From CAVXEH01 sp963805645 (GTDB taxonomy: Bacteria; Chloroflexota; Limnocylindria; QHBO01), in assembly GCA_963805645.1 (NCBI GenBank), contig CAWDVA010000007.1, positions 620,001-684,000 on the forward strand: a DNA stretch of 64,000 nucleotides, in the 5' to 3' direction. The notes beneath the pieces were generated by a model. That model was given only the letters and a program-made list of their open reading frames with translations, was not told where the DNA came from and ran no database searches. The stretch's first letter is position 1. Each line of letters starts with the position of its first letter. Positions 26,897 to 37,278 of this stretch are shown here, piece after piece. The position numbers and the translations under genes were made by a program.

Positions 26897-28474
26897 TCAG
26901 ATCTTGCGGGTCCCGGCTCGCGTCGTGATGTTGGGCCCGCCGTATCCGCTCATCTCTCCGATGAGCTGCGTCCGGATCTTGCGCAGGACCGGCCGCCAGT
27001 CCAGGGAATCATACCCGAGGAACGCAACCACGCGCTCGGGGCTCCAGCCGAGACCGTGCGCCAGGAGACCCCGCAGCTCCGTTCCGGCCGCCTCGCTGCG
27101 CCACCACCCCGCGCCATGGCGCTGGGCCATCGCCTCGTCGACGGCACCGCCGAGCATCATGGCGCGGAGGTACGAGCCGCGGTACATGGCATCATCCACG
27201 AAGGTCAGGTAGAGCGCGTCAGGCACCCGAACCCCGGTCAGCAGCCCGTACGTGCCCGCAAACGTGGCGCGATGGACCGCGTCCGGGCCGCCGCGGTACA
27301 GGCTCAGCTCGAACAGGTGCATGGCACCCAGGCGCCGGATCCGATGGAGCGTCGTCAGCGCCATGAAGTCGCAGAACGCCCGCGCCTCCTCATCGCCCAT
27401 GCCCAGCTGCATCGCCAGCCAGTCCGGCTCGCCGGGCAGGGCGTCGAACGCCATCGCGTAGCCCTCGGTCACGCTCGCGTCGCCCAGGAGCCGAGCCCAG
27501 GTTGGCAGGGCGGGATCGACACCGGCGAAATGGACGAGATGGCCGGCCTCGTGGAGCCCGGTCCGATAGTCCTCCCAGCCCCCGTGCGGGTTGACCACCA
27601 GACGCACGTCACCGGGGGCCCTGATGACGGCGCAGAAGGCTCGCGACGCCTTCCGGGGCCGCGGCTCGACGTCGAGCGTGGTGCCGTCCTGGCGAAGCCG
27701 CATTCCGAGCCCGGAGAAGGTCGTCTCGAGGACCGCCATCATGGAGCGGGCCCCGAACCAGCCGTCCCAGCCGCTGCCGCGCAGGACGTGCCAGGCGTCG
27801 GCGAGCGTGCCGTCCCCCTGCTCGATCCCCACGGCAGCCATAGCGCGCCGCATCGACGCGAAGTAGCCCGTCTCACTGGCAACCAGCGCCTGGCGGACCG
27901 AGACGCCCAGGGCGTCCGGGTCCCAGCCACGGGTGACCGCCACGAGCTCGACGTAATCGCGGTAGCCCAGCGTCGCGGCGAGCGCCTGCACCTGCTCGAT
28001 GCGCTCGCGCCGCTGCGGGTTGATGGCTTCCACGGCCTGCAGCCAGCTGGCGAAGAGCGCGTTGCGTTCGCCGCGGTCGCTGATGGCGCTGATGCGTGGC
28101 TGGGCAGCCCGATAGGGCACCGTCTCGCCACGCCACTGCACCACCGCGCGGCTCTCCGCGGTGGCGATGGCATCGGTCAACGGCGCGACCGCCTGCTGCA
28201 GGAACCCATCCGTGGCGAAGGCCAGCAGAGCGCGGAACCGGTCCGCCTCGTCTCCGCCGGCATCGAGGCGCTCGCGGAGGGCATCCACCACCGAGCGGTC
28301 GAAGAGCGCCGCGTGGCGCTCGTAGATGGGCGCCAGCTCCAGGTCGTCCTTCAGTCCGGCGCCGTTGCGGAATCGCTCCTCCTCGAGCTCGGCGAGGAAG
28401 GCCTCGATGCTGCCCTCGTAGGCATCGGCGTCGAAGCGCCGGGGGGCGGTGCGGCTGCGGCTGCGGGTCGGCAT
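26897..28474 (-). CDS. Zinc metallopeptidase (M3/M32-like, HEAGH)
   Basis: A 525-residue soluble alpha-helical peptidase. The zinc motif HEAGH occurs near residue 310 (YRTGLHEAGHLVHF), with a third ligand about 25-30 residues later in DASVTEGYAMAFDAL, the gluzincin arrangement. The upstream RDYVELVAVTRGWDPDAL region resembles oligopeptidase F or carboxypeptidase Taq families. No signal peptide, so probably a cytosolic oligopeptidase. It begins 5 bp after the pyrG stop and is likely cotranscribed with it. Confidence 0.8.
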   Translation of the reverse strand: MPTRSRSRTAPRRFDADAYEGSIEAFLAELEEERFRNGAGLKDDLELAPIYERHAALFDRSVVDALRERLDAGGDEADRFRALLAFATDGFLQQAVAPLTDAIATAESRAVVQWRGETVPYRAAQPRISAISDRGERNALFASWLQAVEAINPQRRERIEQVQALAATLGYRDYVELVAVTRGWDPDALGVSVRQALVASETGYFASMRRAMAAVGIEQGDGTLADAWHVLRGSGWDGWFGARSMMAVLETTFSGLGMRLRQDGTTLDVEPRPRKASRAFCAVIRAPGDVRLVVNPHGGWEDYRTGLHEAGHLVHFAGVDPALPTWARLLGDASVTEGYAMAFDALPGEPDWLAMQLGMGDEEARAFCDFMALTTLHRIRRLGAMHLFELSLYRGGPDAVHRATFAGTYGLLTGVRVPDALYLTFVDDAMYRGSYLRAMMLGGAVDEAMAQRHGAGWWRSEAAGTELRGLLAHGLGWSPERVVAFLGYDSLDWRPVLRKIRTQLIGEMSGYGGPNITTRAGTRKI

Positions 28475-28479
28475 GTGGC

Positions 28480-30207
<1,728 letters not shown>

Positions 30208-30367
30208 TGGTCGGGACCTTTCGCGGAGTGACCCAAGCGTGCGAACGGGGCGGCGGCCGGTCCCGGTTCGGGCAACACGCGAGCACAGGACGTCAACCTC
30301 TGCTCGGGACGCCAGTCTAGCGCACCGTCCGGCCCGCCCGCCAGTCCTCCCCGGCACGCACGCCGGA

Positions 30368-30396
30368 TACGATATAGTTCGTTGTATATGCAACTA
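30368..30396 (+). promoter_or_regulatory. Promoter with palindromic operator-like site
   Basis: TACGAT (30368-30373) is a possible -10. Just downstream, GTTG-TATATG-CAAC (30381-30394) sits inside a longer TAGTT...AACTA inverted repeat (30375-30396), an A/T-rich palindrome that stands out in this GC-rich region. It resembles operators of small repressors of the PadR or MarR kind; the regulator is unknown. Confidence 0.45.
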
Positions 30397-30417
30397 CCAA
30401 CCACCACGCGAGGCAGA

Positions 30418-30795
30418 ATGGACGAGCAGATTCGCCGGGCGCTGGCCCACCCCGGCATCATCGACATCACCACCACCGGCCGGCGCAGCGGCCTGCCGCG
30501 CCGGATCGAGATCGTCTACCACGTCCTCGACGGGCACATCTACATCAGCGGCATGCCGCGAGCACGGCGCCGAAGCTGGCTGGCCAACCTGGAGGCGGAT
30601 CCGAACCTGACGATCCACCTGAAGCGGGGACCCGTCGCCGACGTTGCGGCCTCCGCGCGCATCATCGCTGACTCCGGCGAGCGTCGGTCGGTCCTGGCCC
30701 GGATCATCGCGACCGCCTGGCACGACCAGGACCTGGAGCAGATGGTCGCCCACTCGCCGCTCATCGAGGTCACCGTTCCCGCGCTGACCGCCTGA
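30418..30795 (+). CDS. Deazaflavin (F420)-dependent nitroreductase-like protein
   Basis: A 125-residue split-barrel protein of the DUF385/Ddn family. Landmarks are IIDITTTGRRSGLPRRIEIVYHVLDGHIYISG and RRRSWLANLEADPNLTIHLKRG. Family members use F420H2 to reduce quinones and nitro compounds, in keeping with the LLM protein elsewhere in the window. Start ATG 30418 follows GAGG; an earlier ATG at 30382 lies inside the palindrome and is unlikely. Confidence 0.8.
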   Translation: MDEQIRRALAHPGIIDITTTGRRSGLPRRIEIVYHVLDGHIYISGMPRARRRSWLANLEADPNLTIHLKRGPVADVAASARIIADSGERRSVLARIIATAWHDQDLEQMVAHSPLIEVTVPALTA

Positions 30796-30813
30796 GCGCC
30801 GACCGGCCGGCCC

Positions 30814-30819
30814 TATCAT
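30814..30819 (+). promoter_or_regulatory. -10 of a leaderless leader peptide
   Basis: TATCAT, exactly 6 nt before ATG 30826. Confidence 0.5.
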
Positions 30820-30825
30820 GCGGCG

Positions 30826-30870
30826 ATGGCCGATCTCCCTCCGGGCTGGCGCGAGCGGCCCCCGGACTGA
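30826..30870 (+). CDS. Possible 14-aa leader peptide before ubiA-like gene
   Basis: The short frame MADLPPGWRERPPD starts 6 nt after TATCAT and stops 3 nt before the UbiA-family ATG. Its position suggests a leaderless transcript whose first codons are a tiny peptide, with the membrane protein translated by reinitiation. It has several Pro codons that could slow ribosomes. Alternatively the true UbiA start is different and the peptide has no role. Confidence 0.35.
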   Translation: MADLPPGWRERPPD

Positions 30871-30873
30871 CCG

Positions 30874-31689
30874 ATGGTGCTCCCGCCGGCGATCCGACTC
30901 GTGCACCCGGCGCCAACGCTGGCCGTCGTGTCGCTGTCGCTCGCCCTGGGGGCCATCATCGCGGCACAGGCGGGCGACGTGGTGGCCTGGCGCCTGGCCC
31001 TGACGACGAGCGCCGTCCTCGGATCACAGATCGCGACCGGCGCCCTCAACGACTGGGTCGATCACCAGCGGGACCGGGTCGCTCGCCCGGAGAAACCGAT
31101 TCCCGCCGGCCAGATCGGGCGCGGGACGGCGCTCGGCATCGCCATCGCCGGCGTCCTGCTCCAGCTCGGCGCATCGCTGCCCCTGGGCCCGGTGGCCATG
31201 CTCCTGGGGGTTGCCGCACTCGCCAGCGCGGTCGTGTACGACCTGGGCCTGTCGCGGACGGTCCTGTCGCCGCTTCCCTACCTTGTGAGCTTCGGCCTGC
31301 TCCCGCTGTGGGTCGCCGCGGGGGTGGACGTCGCGCCGGAGCGAATGCTGCCCGCCGTACCGCTCGTCGCCCCGTTCGCGGTCGCAGCCCACCTGGCGAA
31401 CACCCTGCGCGACTGGGAGGCGGACGCCATGCACGGATCGGGGAGCCTGGCCCAGGTCCTCGGCCGACGACGATCGCGGCTCCTGGCCCTCGTGCTCGGA
31501 CTGGGTGTGGGCGCAGCCGTGGCGGTTGTCCTCCTGGGCAGCGGCCGAACGACGCTCCCGACCGTGGTCATGGGCGGCGCGGGGCTGGCGGCAATGGGAC
31601 TCGGCGTCCGGGGCGACGCACAGCTCTGGCGCGGGATCCTCGTGGCCGCCGTGTGCTGGACGGCAGCCTGGGCGCTGGCAACTGGATGA
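30874..31689 (+). CDS. UbiA-family prenyltransferase
   Basis: A 271-residue membrane protein with about eight helices. The first aspartate-rich motif is LNDWVDHQRDRVARPEKP (NDxxD) and the second is LRDWEADAMHGSGSLAQVLG, as in UbiA-type transferases that attach isoprenoid tails to aromatic or other acceptors. The Arg-Pro-x-Lys-Pro after motif one is typical. Acceptor not identifiable: quinone, chlorophyll-like and lipid enzymes share these motifs. Confidence 0.85.
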   Translation: MVLPPAIRLVHPAPTLAVVSLSLALGAIIAAQAGDVVAWRLALTTSAVLGSQIATGALNDWVDHQRDRVARPEKPIPAGQIGRGTALGIAIAGVLLQLGASLPLGPVAMLLGVAALASAVVYDLGLSRTVLSPLPYLVSFGLLPLWVAAGVDVAPERMLPAVPLVAPFAVAAHLANTLRDWEADAMHGSGSLAQVLGRRRSRLLALVLGLGVGAAVAVVLLGSGRTTLPTVVMGGAGLAAMGLGVRGDAQLWRGILVAAVCWTAAWALATG

Positions 31690-31696
31690 GCACGAG

Positions 31697-31723
31697 AAAC
31701 GGGCGCCGCAGTGGCGCCCGTTT
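31697..31723. terminator. Bidirectional terminator
   Basis: AAACGGGCGCC pairs perfectly with GGCGCCCGTTT around a 5-nt loop, flanked by A- and T-rich ends. It separates the convergent UbiA gene (plus) and the small membrane protein gene (minus). Confidence 0.8.
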
Positions 31724-31746
31724 GCTTCAGTGTGCCGAAGGGTCTG

Positions 31747-31899
31747 TCAGACGGTATCGTCGATCTCCAGCGCCTCGTCGTCGGTCTCCTCGGTCAGCTT
31801 GAGCCAGACGAAGAGTCCCGCGAGAACCGTGAGCGGGATGACGATCACGGCCGCGAGGAGTGCGCCGATGCCGATCAGCAGGACCTTGATTGCCTTCAT
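31747..31899 (-). CDS. Small single-pass membrane protein (50 aa)
   Basis: A 50-residue protein: short basic start MKAIK, one long hydrophobic helix of about 28 residues, then an acidic tail (EETDDEALEIDD). Start ATG 31899 is preceded by GGGAGG at 8-9 nt, good evidence that it is translated. It lies 14 bp after the next gene on the strand. Function unknown. Confidence 0.7.
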   Translation of the reverse strand: MKAIKVLLIGIGALLAAVIVIPLTVLAGLFVWLKLTEETDDEALEIDDTV

Positions 31900-31913
31900 T
31901 GGGATCGCCTCCC

Positions 31914-32432
31914 CTAGGATTGTGCGCCAGCCTCCGACGCGGTCTGCCGCTGTTGTGGTGCCGCGTCGATCATAGCCAAGATCTCTTCCTTCGTGAACTC
32001 GGCCAGCTGATGACCGGCGTGGGTGGCCGTGGCGGTGAGCATGCGCAGCACGAACGAGCCATCCTGCTCGAAGAAGAAGACGTCGCGCGGATGCTCCCCA
32101 TCGAGCCATGCGCCGATCACGCGCATTGACTGGGTGTAGAAGTTCGTGATCTCGACGTGCGGATGCGGGTCGGCGGCCGTGCCACGATGCGCGGCCTCCT
32201 CATCGATCAGCTGGGCGGCCTGCTCGTCGAGGATCTCGTACGTCCGCTTCACCAGCTGGCCGGAGGATTCGGACCAGGCCCCGGCGTCGGGAACCGTGAG
32301 ACCCTGGAGGAGGAACCCATCCTCCAGCTCGAGCAGGAGGAGCTCCTTCAGGTGCTCCCGATCGGCAAAGGCGCCGATCGCGCGGAGTACCTCCTCCCAG
32401 TCCTGTCGCGGGCTGCCTTCGTAGATTCGCAT
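31914..32432 (-). CDS. Conserved-looking hypothetical protein (172 aa)
   Basis: A soluble 172-residue protein starting at ATG 32432 behind GGGAGGG. Features seen: DWEEVLRAIGAFADREHLKELLLLELEDGFLLQGL, repeated in form by FYTQSMRVIGAWLDGEHPRDVFFFEQDGSFVLRML, suggesting two related halves, each an alpha helix followed by beta hairpins. No motif that I recognise. Probably in an operon with the small membrane protein. Function unknown. Confidence 0.65.
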   Translation of the reverse strand: MRIYEGSPRQDWEEVLRAIGAFADREHLKELLLLELEDGFLLQGLTVPDAGAWSESSGQLVKRTYEILDEQAAQLIDEEAAHRGTAADPHPHVEITNFYTQSMRVIGAWLDGEHPRDVFFFEQDGSFVLRMLTATATHAGHQLAEFTKEEILAMIDAAPQQRQTASEAGAQS

Positions 32433-32496
32433 CAGGAGCCCTCCCTTGGAATCGAACCAGTCGATTCCGAGGCAGGATACACCGCGCGGAGGCCGA

Positions 32497-33426
32497 TCAG
32501 CGCTCTCGGTGGTGCGTGCGGGCGACAGCAATGCGGGCCGCCATGCGGGCGTTGTTCACAATGAGGCCGATGTTCGCCAGCAGGGTCCGCCCGCCGGAGG
32601 CCTCCGCGACCCTGGCCAGCACGAACGGCGTCACCCGAGGACCGCGCACGCCCGCCCGGCCGGCCTCCGCCACGGCCGCCTCGATCCACGCGTTGACCTC
32701 ATCGGAGGGCAGCGCCACGTCGGCGGGCGGCGGCTGGACCAGCAGCATGCCGCCGGCGCCGGGCAGTGCCAGGTGGGCGCCCACCGCAGCAGCGGCGGCG
32801 GCGGCATCGGGGACCGCATGCGGGACCGGGAGACCGGAGTCCGCGGCGTAGAAGGCCGGCAGCACGTCAACGCCGATACCGACGACCGGCACCCGTCGTG
32901 TCTCGAGCATCTCGAGCGTGGCGGGCAGGTCCAGGATCGACTTCGCACCGGAGCAGACGACGGCCACCGGGGTGGCGGCAAGCTCATCGATGTCCGAGGA
33001 GACGTCGAACGACGCCGCTGCCCCGCGATGGACACCGCCGATTCCTCCAGTGGCAAACAGCTCGATCCCGGCCCAGCGCGCAAGGCGCATGGTGGCGCTC
33101 ACCGTGGTCGACGCGAGCCGCCCGGACGCCACGAGGGGCCCCAGGTCGCGCGACGCACCTTTGGCCGCGCCGCTCGCTCGATCCGCGAGGCGCTCGAGGA
33201 CGGCGTGCGGCACCCCCACCAGGAGCCGACCGGCGTCAACGGCCGTGGTCGCCGGGACGGCTCCGGCCTCGCGCACTGCGGCCTCTGCCGCGAGAGCGGT
33301 CTCGATGTTCGCAGGCGCGGGCAGGCCCTGGGCGATCAGGCTCGACTCGAGCGCGACGACGGCCCGGCCCTCGTCCAGCGCGGACCGGACCTCGGCCGAG
33401 ATGGTGAGCGGCGAGGGAACCCTCAT
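32497..33426 (-). CDS. psuG: Pseudouridine-5'-phosphate glycosidase
   Basis: A 309-residue enzyme splitting pseudouridine 5'-phosphate into uracil and ribose 5-phosphate. Family motifs: ALESSLIAQGLPAPANIETALAAE, RDLGPLVASGRLASTTVSATM, ELFATGGIGGVHRGA and DISSD-like DVSSDIDELA, with VVCSGAKSILDLPATLE. ATG 33426 overlaps the psuK stop (ATGA). The pair forms a complete pseudouridine salvage route. Confidence 0.95.
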   Translation of the reverse strand: MRVPSPLTISAEVRSALDEGRAVVALESSLIAQGLPAPANIETALAAEAAVREAGAVPATTAVDAGRLLVGVPHAVLERLADRASGAAKGASRDLGPLVASGRLASTTVSATMRLARWAGIELFATGGIGGVHRGAAASFDVSSDIDELAATPVAVVCSGAKSILDLPATLEMLETRRVPVVGIGVDVLPAFYAADSGLPVPHAVPDAAAAAAAVGAHLALPGAGGMLLVQPPPADVALPSDEVNAWIEAAVAEAGRAGVRGPRVTPFVLARVAEASGGRTLLANIGLIVNNARMAARIAVARTHHRER

Positions 33427-34376
33427 GCGCCGGACACGGTAGCGGTTCCGCGCTCGCCCCGAATCGGGCCCTGGGCACCCGCCACGCCGGCCGCCAGCCC
33501 ACCCGCGACCGCGGACTCCTCCAGCGCGACGCGCAGCCCGTCCTCCTCCGGCGGCCACGGCCCGCCGGCCAGCCGCGCGACGAGCGCGGCGGTGAATGCG
33601 TCGCCCGCTCCGGTCGTGTCGAGCACCGGCCCGATGTCAGCGGCAGCGACGCGGACCGTCGGGCCGCCGGACAGGCCGGCCTCGGCACCCTCCGCGCCGG
33701 CGGTGACGACGGCGAGCGTGGCGATCGCTCCCAGGCCCCGGACCGCGGCGGCCGCACCGGCCACCGGATCGCCCACGAGCCACCTCGCTTCGTCGAGGCT
33801 GAGAACCAGCAGGTCCGGGCGCGCGCGCTTGAGCGCAGCGCGGAGCGCTGCCGCGACGGCCGCATCGCCGGCCGACCCTCCGCCGATGCTCAGGCGCGTC
33901 CCGTCCGCGCGCGCCACCAGGGCGTCGACGATCGGCGCACCCTCGACGTCATCGCGCAGGACATAGCCGGAGCAGTGGACCCAGCTCATGGAGGCGATGG
34001 CCGCGGTCAGCACCGCGGCCTCCACGTTCAGGGGCGCCCGGTCGCTCAGCATGGTCCGCTCGCCCGTCTCGTCCAGGACCGCGACCACGATCGAGGTCGC
34101 GCCCGGGGGCACGCTCGTCGGGGCAAGGACCTCGATGCCTTCCGCCTCGAGGCGCGCACGCAGCCAGTCGCCGGCGAGATCGATCCCCAGCGCGGTGAGG
34201 AGGCGGACCGCGACGCCGCGACGGGCCAGGCGAACGGCGACGTTCGCACCCTGGCCCCCAGGGCCAACGCGGATCGCGGCCGGCCGATCGCCACCGCGAA
34301 CCGAGGGGCCCCGGGGTGCGGCCGTCACGTCGAGGGCGCTGTCACCGATGACGCAGGCCCGCGCGTCCCGGGTCAC
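33423..34376 (-). CDS. psuK: PfkB-family kinase, probable pseudouridine kinase
   Basis: A 317-residue ribokinase-fold sugar kinase. The N-terminal GPGGQGANVAVRLARRG and C-terminal DTTGAGDAFTAALVARLAG are the two PfkB signatures, the latter with the catalytic Asp. Next to psuG it should phosphorylate pseudouridine at the 5' position. Start GTG 34376 overlaps the stop of the upstream DUF2203 gene (GTGA). Confidence 0.88.
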   Translation of the reverse strand: MTRDARACVIGDSALDVTAAPRGPSVRGGDRPAAIRVGPGGQGANVAVRLARRGVAVRLLTALGIDLAGDWLRARLEAEGIEVLAPTSVPPGATSIVVAVLDETGERTMLSDRAPLNVEAAVLTAAIASMSWVHCSGYVLRDDVEGAPIVDALVARADGTRLSIGGGSAGDAAVAAALRAALKRARPDLLVLSLDEARWLVGDPVAGAAAAVRGLGAIATLAVVTAGAEGAEAGLSGGPTVRVAAADIGPVLDTTGAGDAFTAALVARLAGGPWPPEEDGLRVALEESAVAGGLAAGVAGAQGPIRGERGTATVSGA

Positions 34377-34774
34377 CACGGCTTGCGGCTCGCGAACCCC
34401 TCTGTGGTCGAATGCCAGTAGTCCAGCTCCGCGTCGGACAGCTGCCAGCACAGCCAGGCCGGCGCCCCGTCCCGCTCGGTCGGGATGTCCACCAGCCCGC
34501 GCTCGAGGTCGCGGACCTGGACGCCCATCGACTCGAGCACCGCGAGGAGACCCTTGATCCCCTCCCCGACCTGCGCGAGGGCCGCCTCCCGATCCTCCAC
34601 GTCAGTGTGCGGGGCCTCCGCACCCGCGGCCGCGTGGGCCGCGTGCTCGGCGTGCAGGGCGGTGAGCGCCTCGTCGAACCGCTGCTTCTCGATCGCGAGC
34701 TGGAGCAGGACCGCCCGGACCTGGGGGATGAGCGCCCGGCCCTCCTCGAGCGTGTAGCGTGGCTGATCGGTCAT
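34373..34774 (-). CDS. DUF2203 family protein
   Basis: A 133-residue protein: YTLEEGRALIPQVRAVLLQLAIEKQRFDEALTAL at the start, then GIKGLLAVLESMGVQVRDLERGLVDIPTERDGAPAWLCWQLSDAELDYWH, which is the DUF2203 pattern. Mostly helical, soluble, function unknown. It leads the psuK-psuG operon and is coupled to psuK. GAGG lies 6 nt before the ATG, with TACCAT a little further up. Confidence 0.85.
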   Translation of the reverse strand: MTDQPRYTLEEGRALIPQVRAVLLQLAIEKQRFDEALTALHAEHAAHAAAGAEAPHTDVEDREAALAQVGEGIKGLLAVLESMGVQVRDLERGLVDIPTERDGAPAWLCWQLSDAELDYWHSTTEGFASRKPW

Positions 34775-34910
34775 GGATCGCCTCGATGGTAGCCGCCACT
34801 CGACCGCCCGTGAGCACTTTGCTAGCATCGGCGAGGAGGCATACCGGCCAGGCCTGCTCCGCGCCGCGACGGCGCCGGTCGGATTCACCGATGGAGGGTG
34901 CATCCGCGCC

Positions 34911-35978
34911 ATGTCCGATGAGAGGCGCCATGGCCGCGGGCAGAACGACGAGCGGCCGCCGTCACCGCACGATGATCCCTACACCGCGTACCACGACTTC
35001 GACCTGCCCGCTTACATGGGCAGCACCACGTTCCAGAAGCTGCCGCTGGTGACCGATGCCGCGGACCTGGCGGAGCGGCACCCGGACGTCGCCATCGTGG
35101 GCGCCCCGTTCGACGATGCGGTGAGCCACCGGCCCGGCTGCCGCTTCGGCCCGCGTGCGATCCGGACCGCGACCTATCACTCCGGGAGCCTCAACTCCCT
35201 GCAGCTCGACATCCAGCCCTTCGACTGGCTCGACTGCGTCGATGCCGGCGACGCGCCGGTGACCCCGGCGAACCTCGCGCGCGGGCACGAGGTGATCGGC
35301 CGCAAGATCGCCGAGGTGGTCGAGTCCGGCGCCATGCCCATTGTCCTGGGCGGTGACCACTCCATCACGTTCCCGTCGGCCAGCGCGGTGGCACGCCACG
35401 TGGCGCCGCGACGCCTGGGGGTCGTCCACTTCGACGCGCACGCCGATGCGGCGAACACGACCTGGGGCGTCCTCGCCTCGCACGGCACGCCGATGCGGCG
35501 CCTCATCGAGTCCGGCGCGGTGGCCGGCCGCAACTTCGTCCAGGTGGGGTTGCGTGGCTACTGGCCGCCGCCGGAGACATTCGCGTGGATGCGCGAGCAC
35601 GAGATGCGCTGGCACCTCATGACCGAGATCGAGGAGCGGGGCGCTGAGGCAGTCATCGCCGACGCGATCGCCGAGGCGCTCGACGGGCCGGACCTCATCT
35701 ACCTGTCAGTGGATATCGACGTCATCGATCCGGGGATGGCCCCCGGCACGGGGACGCCGGAGCCCGGCGGGATGCTGACCCGCGAGCTCCTGCGTGCCAT
35801 TCGCCAGGTGGTGGGCGCCGTGGAGCTCGCAGGCATGGACGTTGTGGAGGTATCTCCGCCCTACGATCACGCCGACGTCACCGCCGCGGCCGCCCACCGC
35901 TGCGTGATGGAGGCGCTCAGTGCGCTCGCCGCCCGTCGGCGCCACGCGGGCGGGGCGCCGAACCCCACCCTGCTGTAG
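34911..35978 (+). CDS. Agmatinase-like ureohydrolase
   Basis: A 355-residue enzyme of the arginase/agmatinase fold, hydrolysing a guanidino or related group. Metal-binding motifs are complete: VLGGDHSITF, HFDAHADAA and YLSVDIDVIDP. The N-terminal 25 residues are hydrophilic and not conserved. ATG 34911 follows GGAGGG at 13 nt. Agmatine, guanidinobutyrate and formiminoglutamate are all possible substrates and the neighbours do not discriminate. Confidence 0.85.
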   Translation: MSDERRHGRGQNDERPPSPHDDPYTAYHDFDLPAYMGSTTFQKLPLVTDAADLAERHPDVAIVGAPFDDAVSHRPGCRFGPRAIRTATYHSGSLNSLQLDIQPFDWLDCVDAGDAPVTPANLARGHEVIGRKIAEVVESGAMPIVLGGDHSITFPSASAVARHVAPRRLGVVHFDAHADAANTTWGVLASHGTPMRRLIESGAVAGRNFVQVGLRGYWPPPETFAWMREHEMRWHLMTEIEERGAEAVIADAIAEALDGPDLIYLSVDIDVIDPGMAPGTGTPEPGGMLTRELLRAIRQVVGAVELAGMDVVEVSPPYDHADVTAAAAHRCVMEALSALAARRRHAGGAPNPTLL

Positions 35979-35999
35979 GCGGTCTCCCCGGGGCCGGCC

Positions 36000-37184
36000 C
36001 TAGCCGGTGACGCTGAAGGCGCTGGTGGCGACCTGTGTCTCGTTCAGCGAGACCTGGATGTCGTAGTCACCCGCACCCAGCTGGCTGAACGGCATCTGGA
36101 TGTAGCCGGTGCAGGGCTTGTCCGGCTTGCAGCCGATATTGACCAGCTCGATGGAGCCGTCTCCGACCGACGAGCCGTCCGCGTGGTCCAGGACCGTGAC
36201 GCCGATCACGTCGCTCGACCGCGCGTTGCGGAACCCGACCCAGATCCAGATCTTGCTTCCGCTGACCGTGCTGCCGTCCTGCGTGCAGCCGTGGAAGTCC
36301 ATGTCGCTGGTCGCGCACGGCTGCGCCTGCGCCGTGAAGTCGGGCGGCACCGCGGCCGACGTTTCGGTCGGGGTGGCCGTTGCGCCGGCGCTCTCCGCTG
36401 CGCTGCTCGATGGCGAGGCGCCCGCCGACTCGCCCGGTGTCGCCTCCTCGGTGGCCGACGGCGTCGCGACGGCGGTCGGCGTCGGGCTCGCCTCCGCCGC
36501 GCCGGGGCTGGAGCTCATCAACGAGAAGAGAATCACGCCGCCCGCGAGGGCGGCGACGCCCAGGATCACGAATCCCAGGACCGCGAGGATGCCGGTTCGG
36601 CCCGGACCCCCCGGATCGCCACCATCGGGCCGGTAGGCGCCCGCGTCGTAGCCTCCATAGCCGTCGTCGCCGTAGCGGTAGCCGTCATCGCCGTAACCGC
36701 CGTCGCCGGGCGGTGCTGATCCGTATCGGTCGTCCGGCGCGAGGCCGGTGGCGGCGCGGGGATCCGCGTAGGCCCCAGCCGGCGGCTCGGGACGGGCGGC
36801 CGACGGCCAGGACGGCGCGGGAGTCGGCGGCTCGCCCGGAGTGTCGGATGACCAGCCGGCGCTGCCCGGCGGCGATTCGGCGAGGTAGTCGACACGCGGC
36901 GGCACCTCGTCTGCCGGCGGGGGCTCACGACGGGCAAGCACGTCCGACGGTTCCGGGACGAACTCGGCGCCGCCCCAGGCGGCATCGGCCTCATGCCAGT
37001 CGGCGGAGCCCCGATGGAACGGGTTGTCACCGCTGCGGCGCATGCGGATCCGTTCCTCGAGCTCCTCGCGATCGAGGCCGCGCGGCCGTCCACTGGCATC
37101 TGGCATGGTGCCGCCGCAGTGCAGGCACTGCGGCGCGATGGGGGTCGTCCGCCCGCAGGTGGGGCAGCGAATCTCGCCGGGCAT
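36000..37184 (-). CDS. Zinc-ribbon membrane protein with extracellular domain
   Basis: A 394-residue protein: N-terminal zinc ribbon CPTCGRTTPIAPQCLHCG, a long disordered region rich in Pro, Gly and Tyr (several GYGDDGY-like repeats), one membrane helix (ILAVLGFVILGVAALAGGVILF), a Ser/Thr/Pro linker, and a C-terminal domain with paired Cys (QPCATSDMDFHGC and CKPDKPC). Cytoplasmic N-terminus and outside C-terminus are expected. ATG 37184 starts at the zinc ribbon. Perhaps a sensor or anchor; function unknown. Confidence 0.7.
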   Translation of the reverse strand: MPGEIRCPTCGRTTPIAPQCLHCGGTMPDASGRPRGLDREELEERIRMRRSGDNPFHRGSADWHEADAAWGGAEFVPEPSDVLARREPPPADEVPPRVDYLAESPPGSAGWSSDTPGEPPTPAPSWPSAARPEPPAGAYADPRAATGLAPDDRYGSAPPGDGGYGDDGYRYGDDGYGGYDAGAYRPDGGDPGGPGRTGILAVLGFVILGVAALAGGVILFSLMSSSPGAAEASPTPTAVATPSATEEATPGESAGASPSSSAAESAGATATPTETSAAVPPDFTAQAQPCATSDMDFHGCTQDGSTVSGSKIWIWVGFRNARSSDVIGVTVLDHADGSSVGDGSIELVNIGCKPDKPCTGYIQMPFSQLGAGDYDIQVSLNETQVATSAFSVTG

Positions 37185-37278
37185 GGTGGGGCTCAGCCGC
37201 TCCTCTCCGTCATCAGGCGGGCATTGTGCACGGGGAGGCGTCGCCTGCCAACCCGCGGGTGAGGGCAACCGTGACGAG

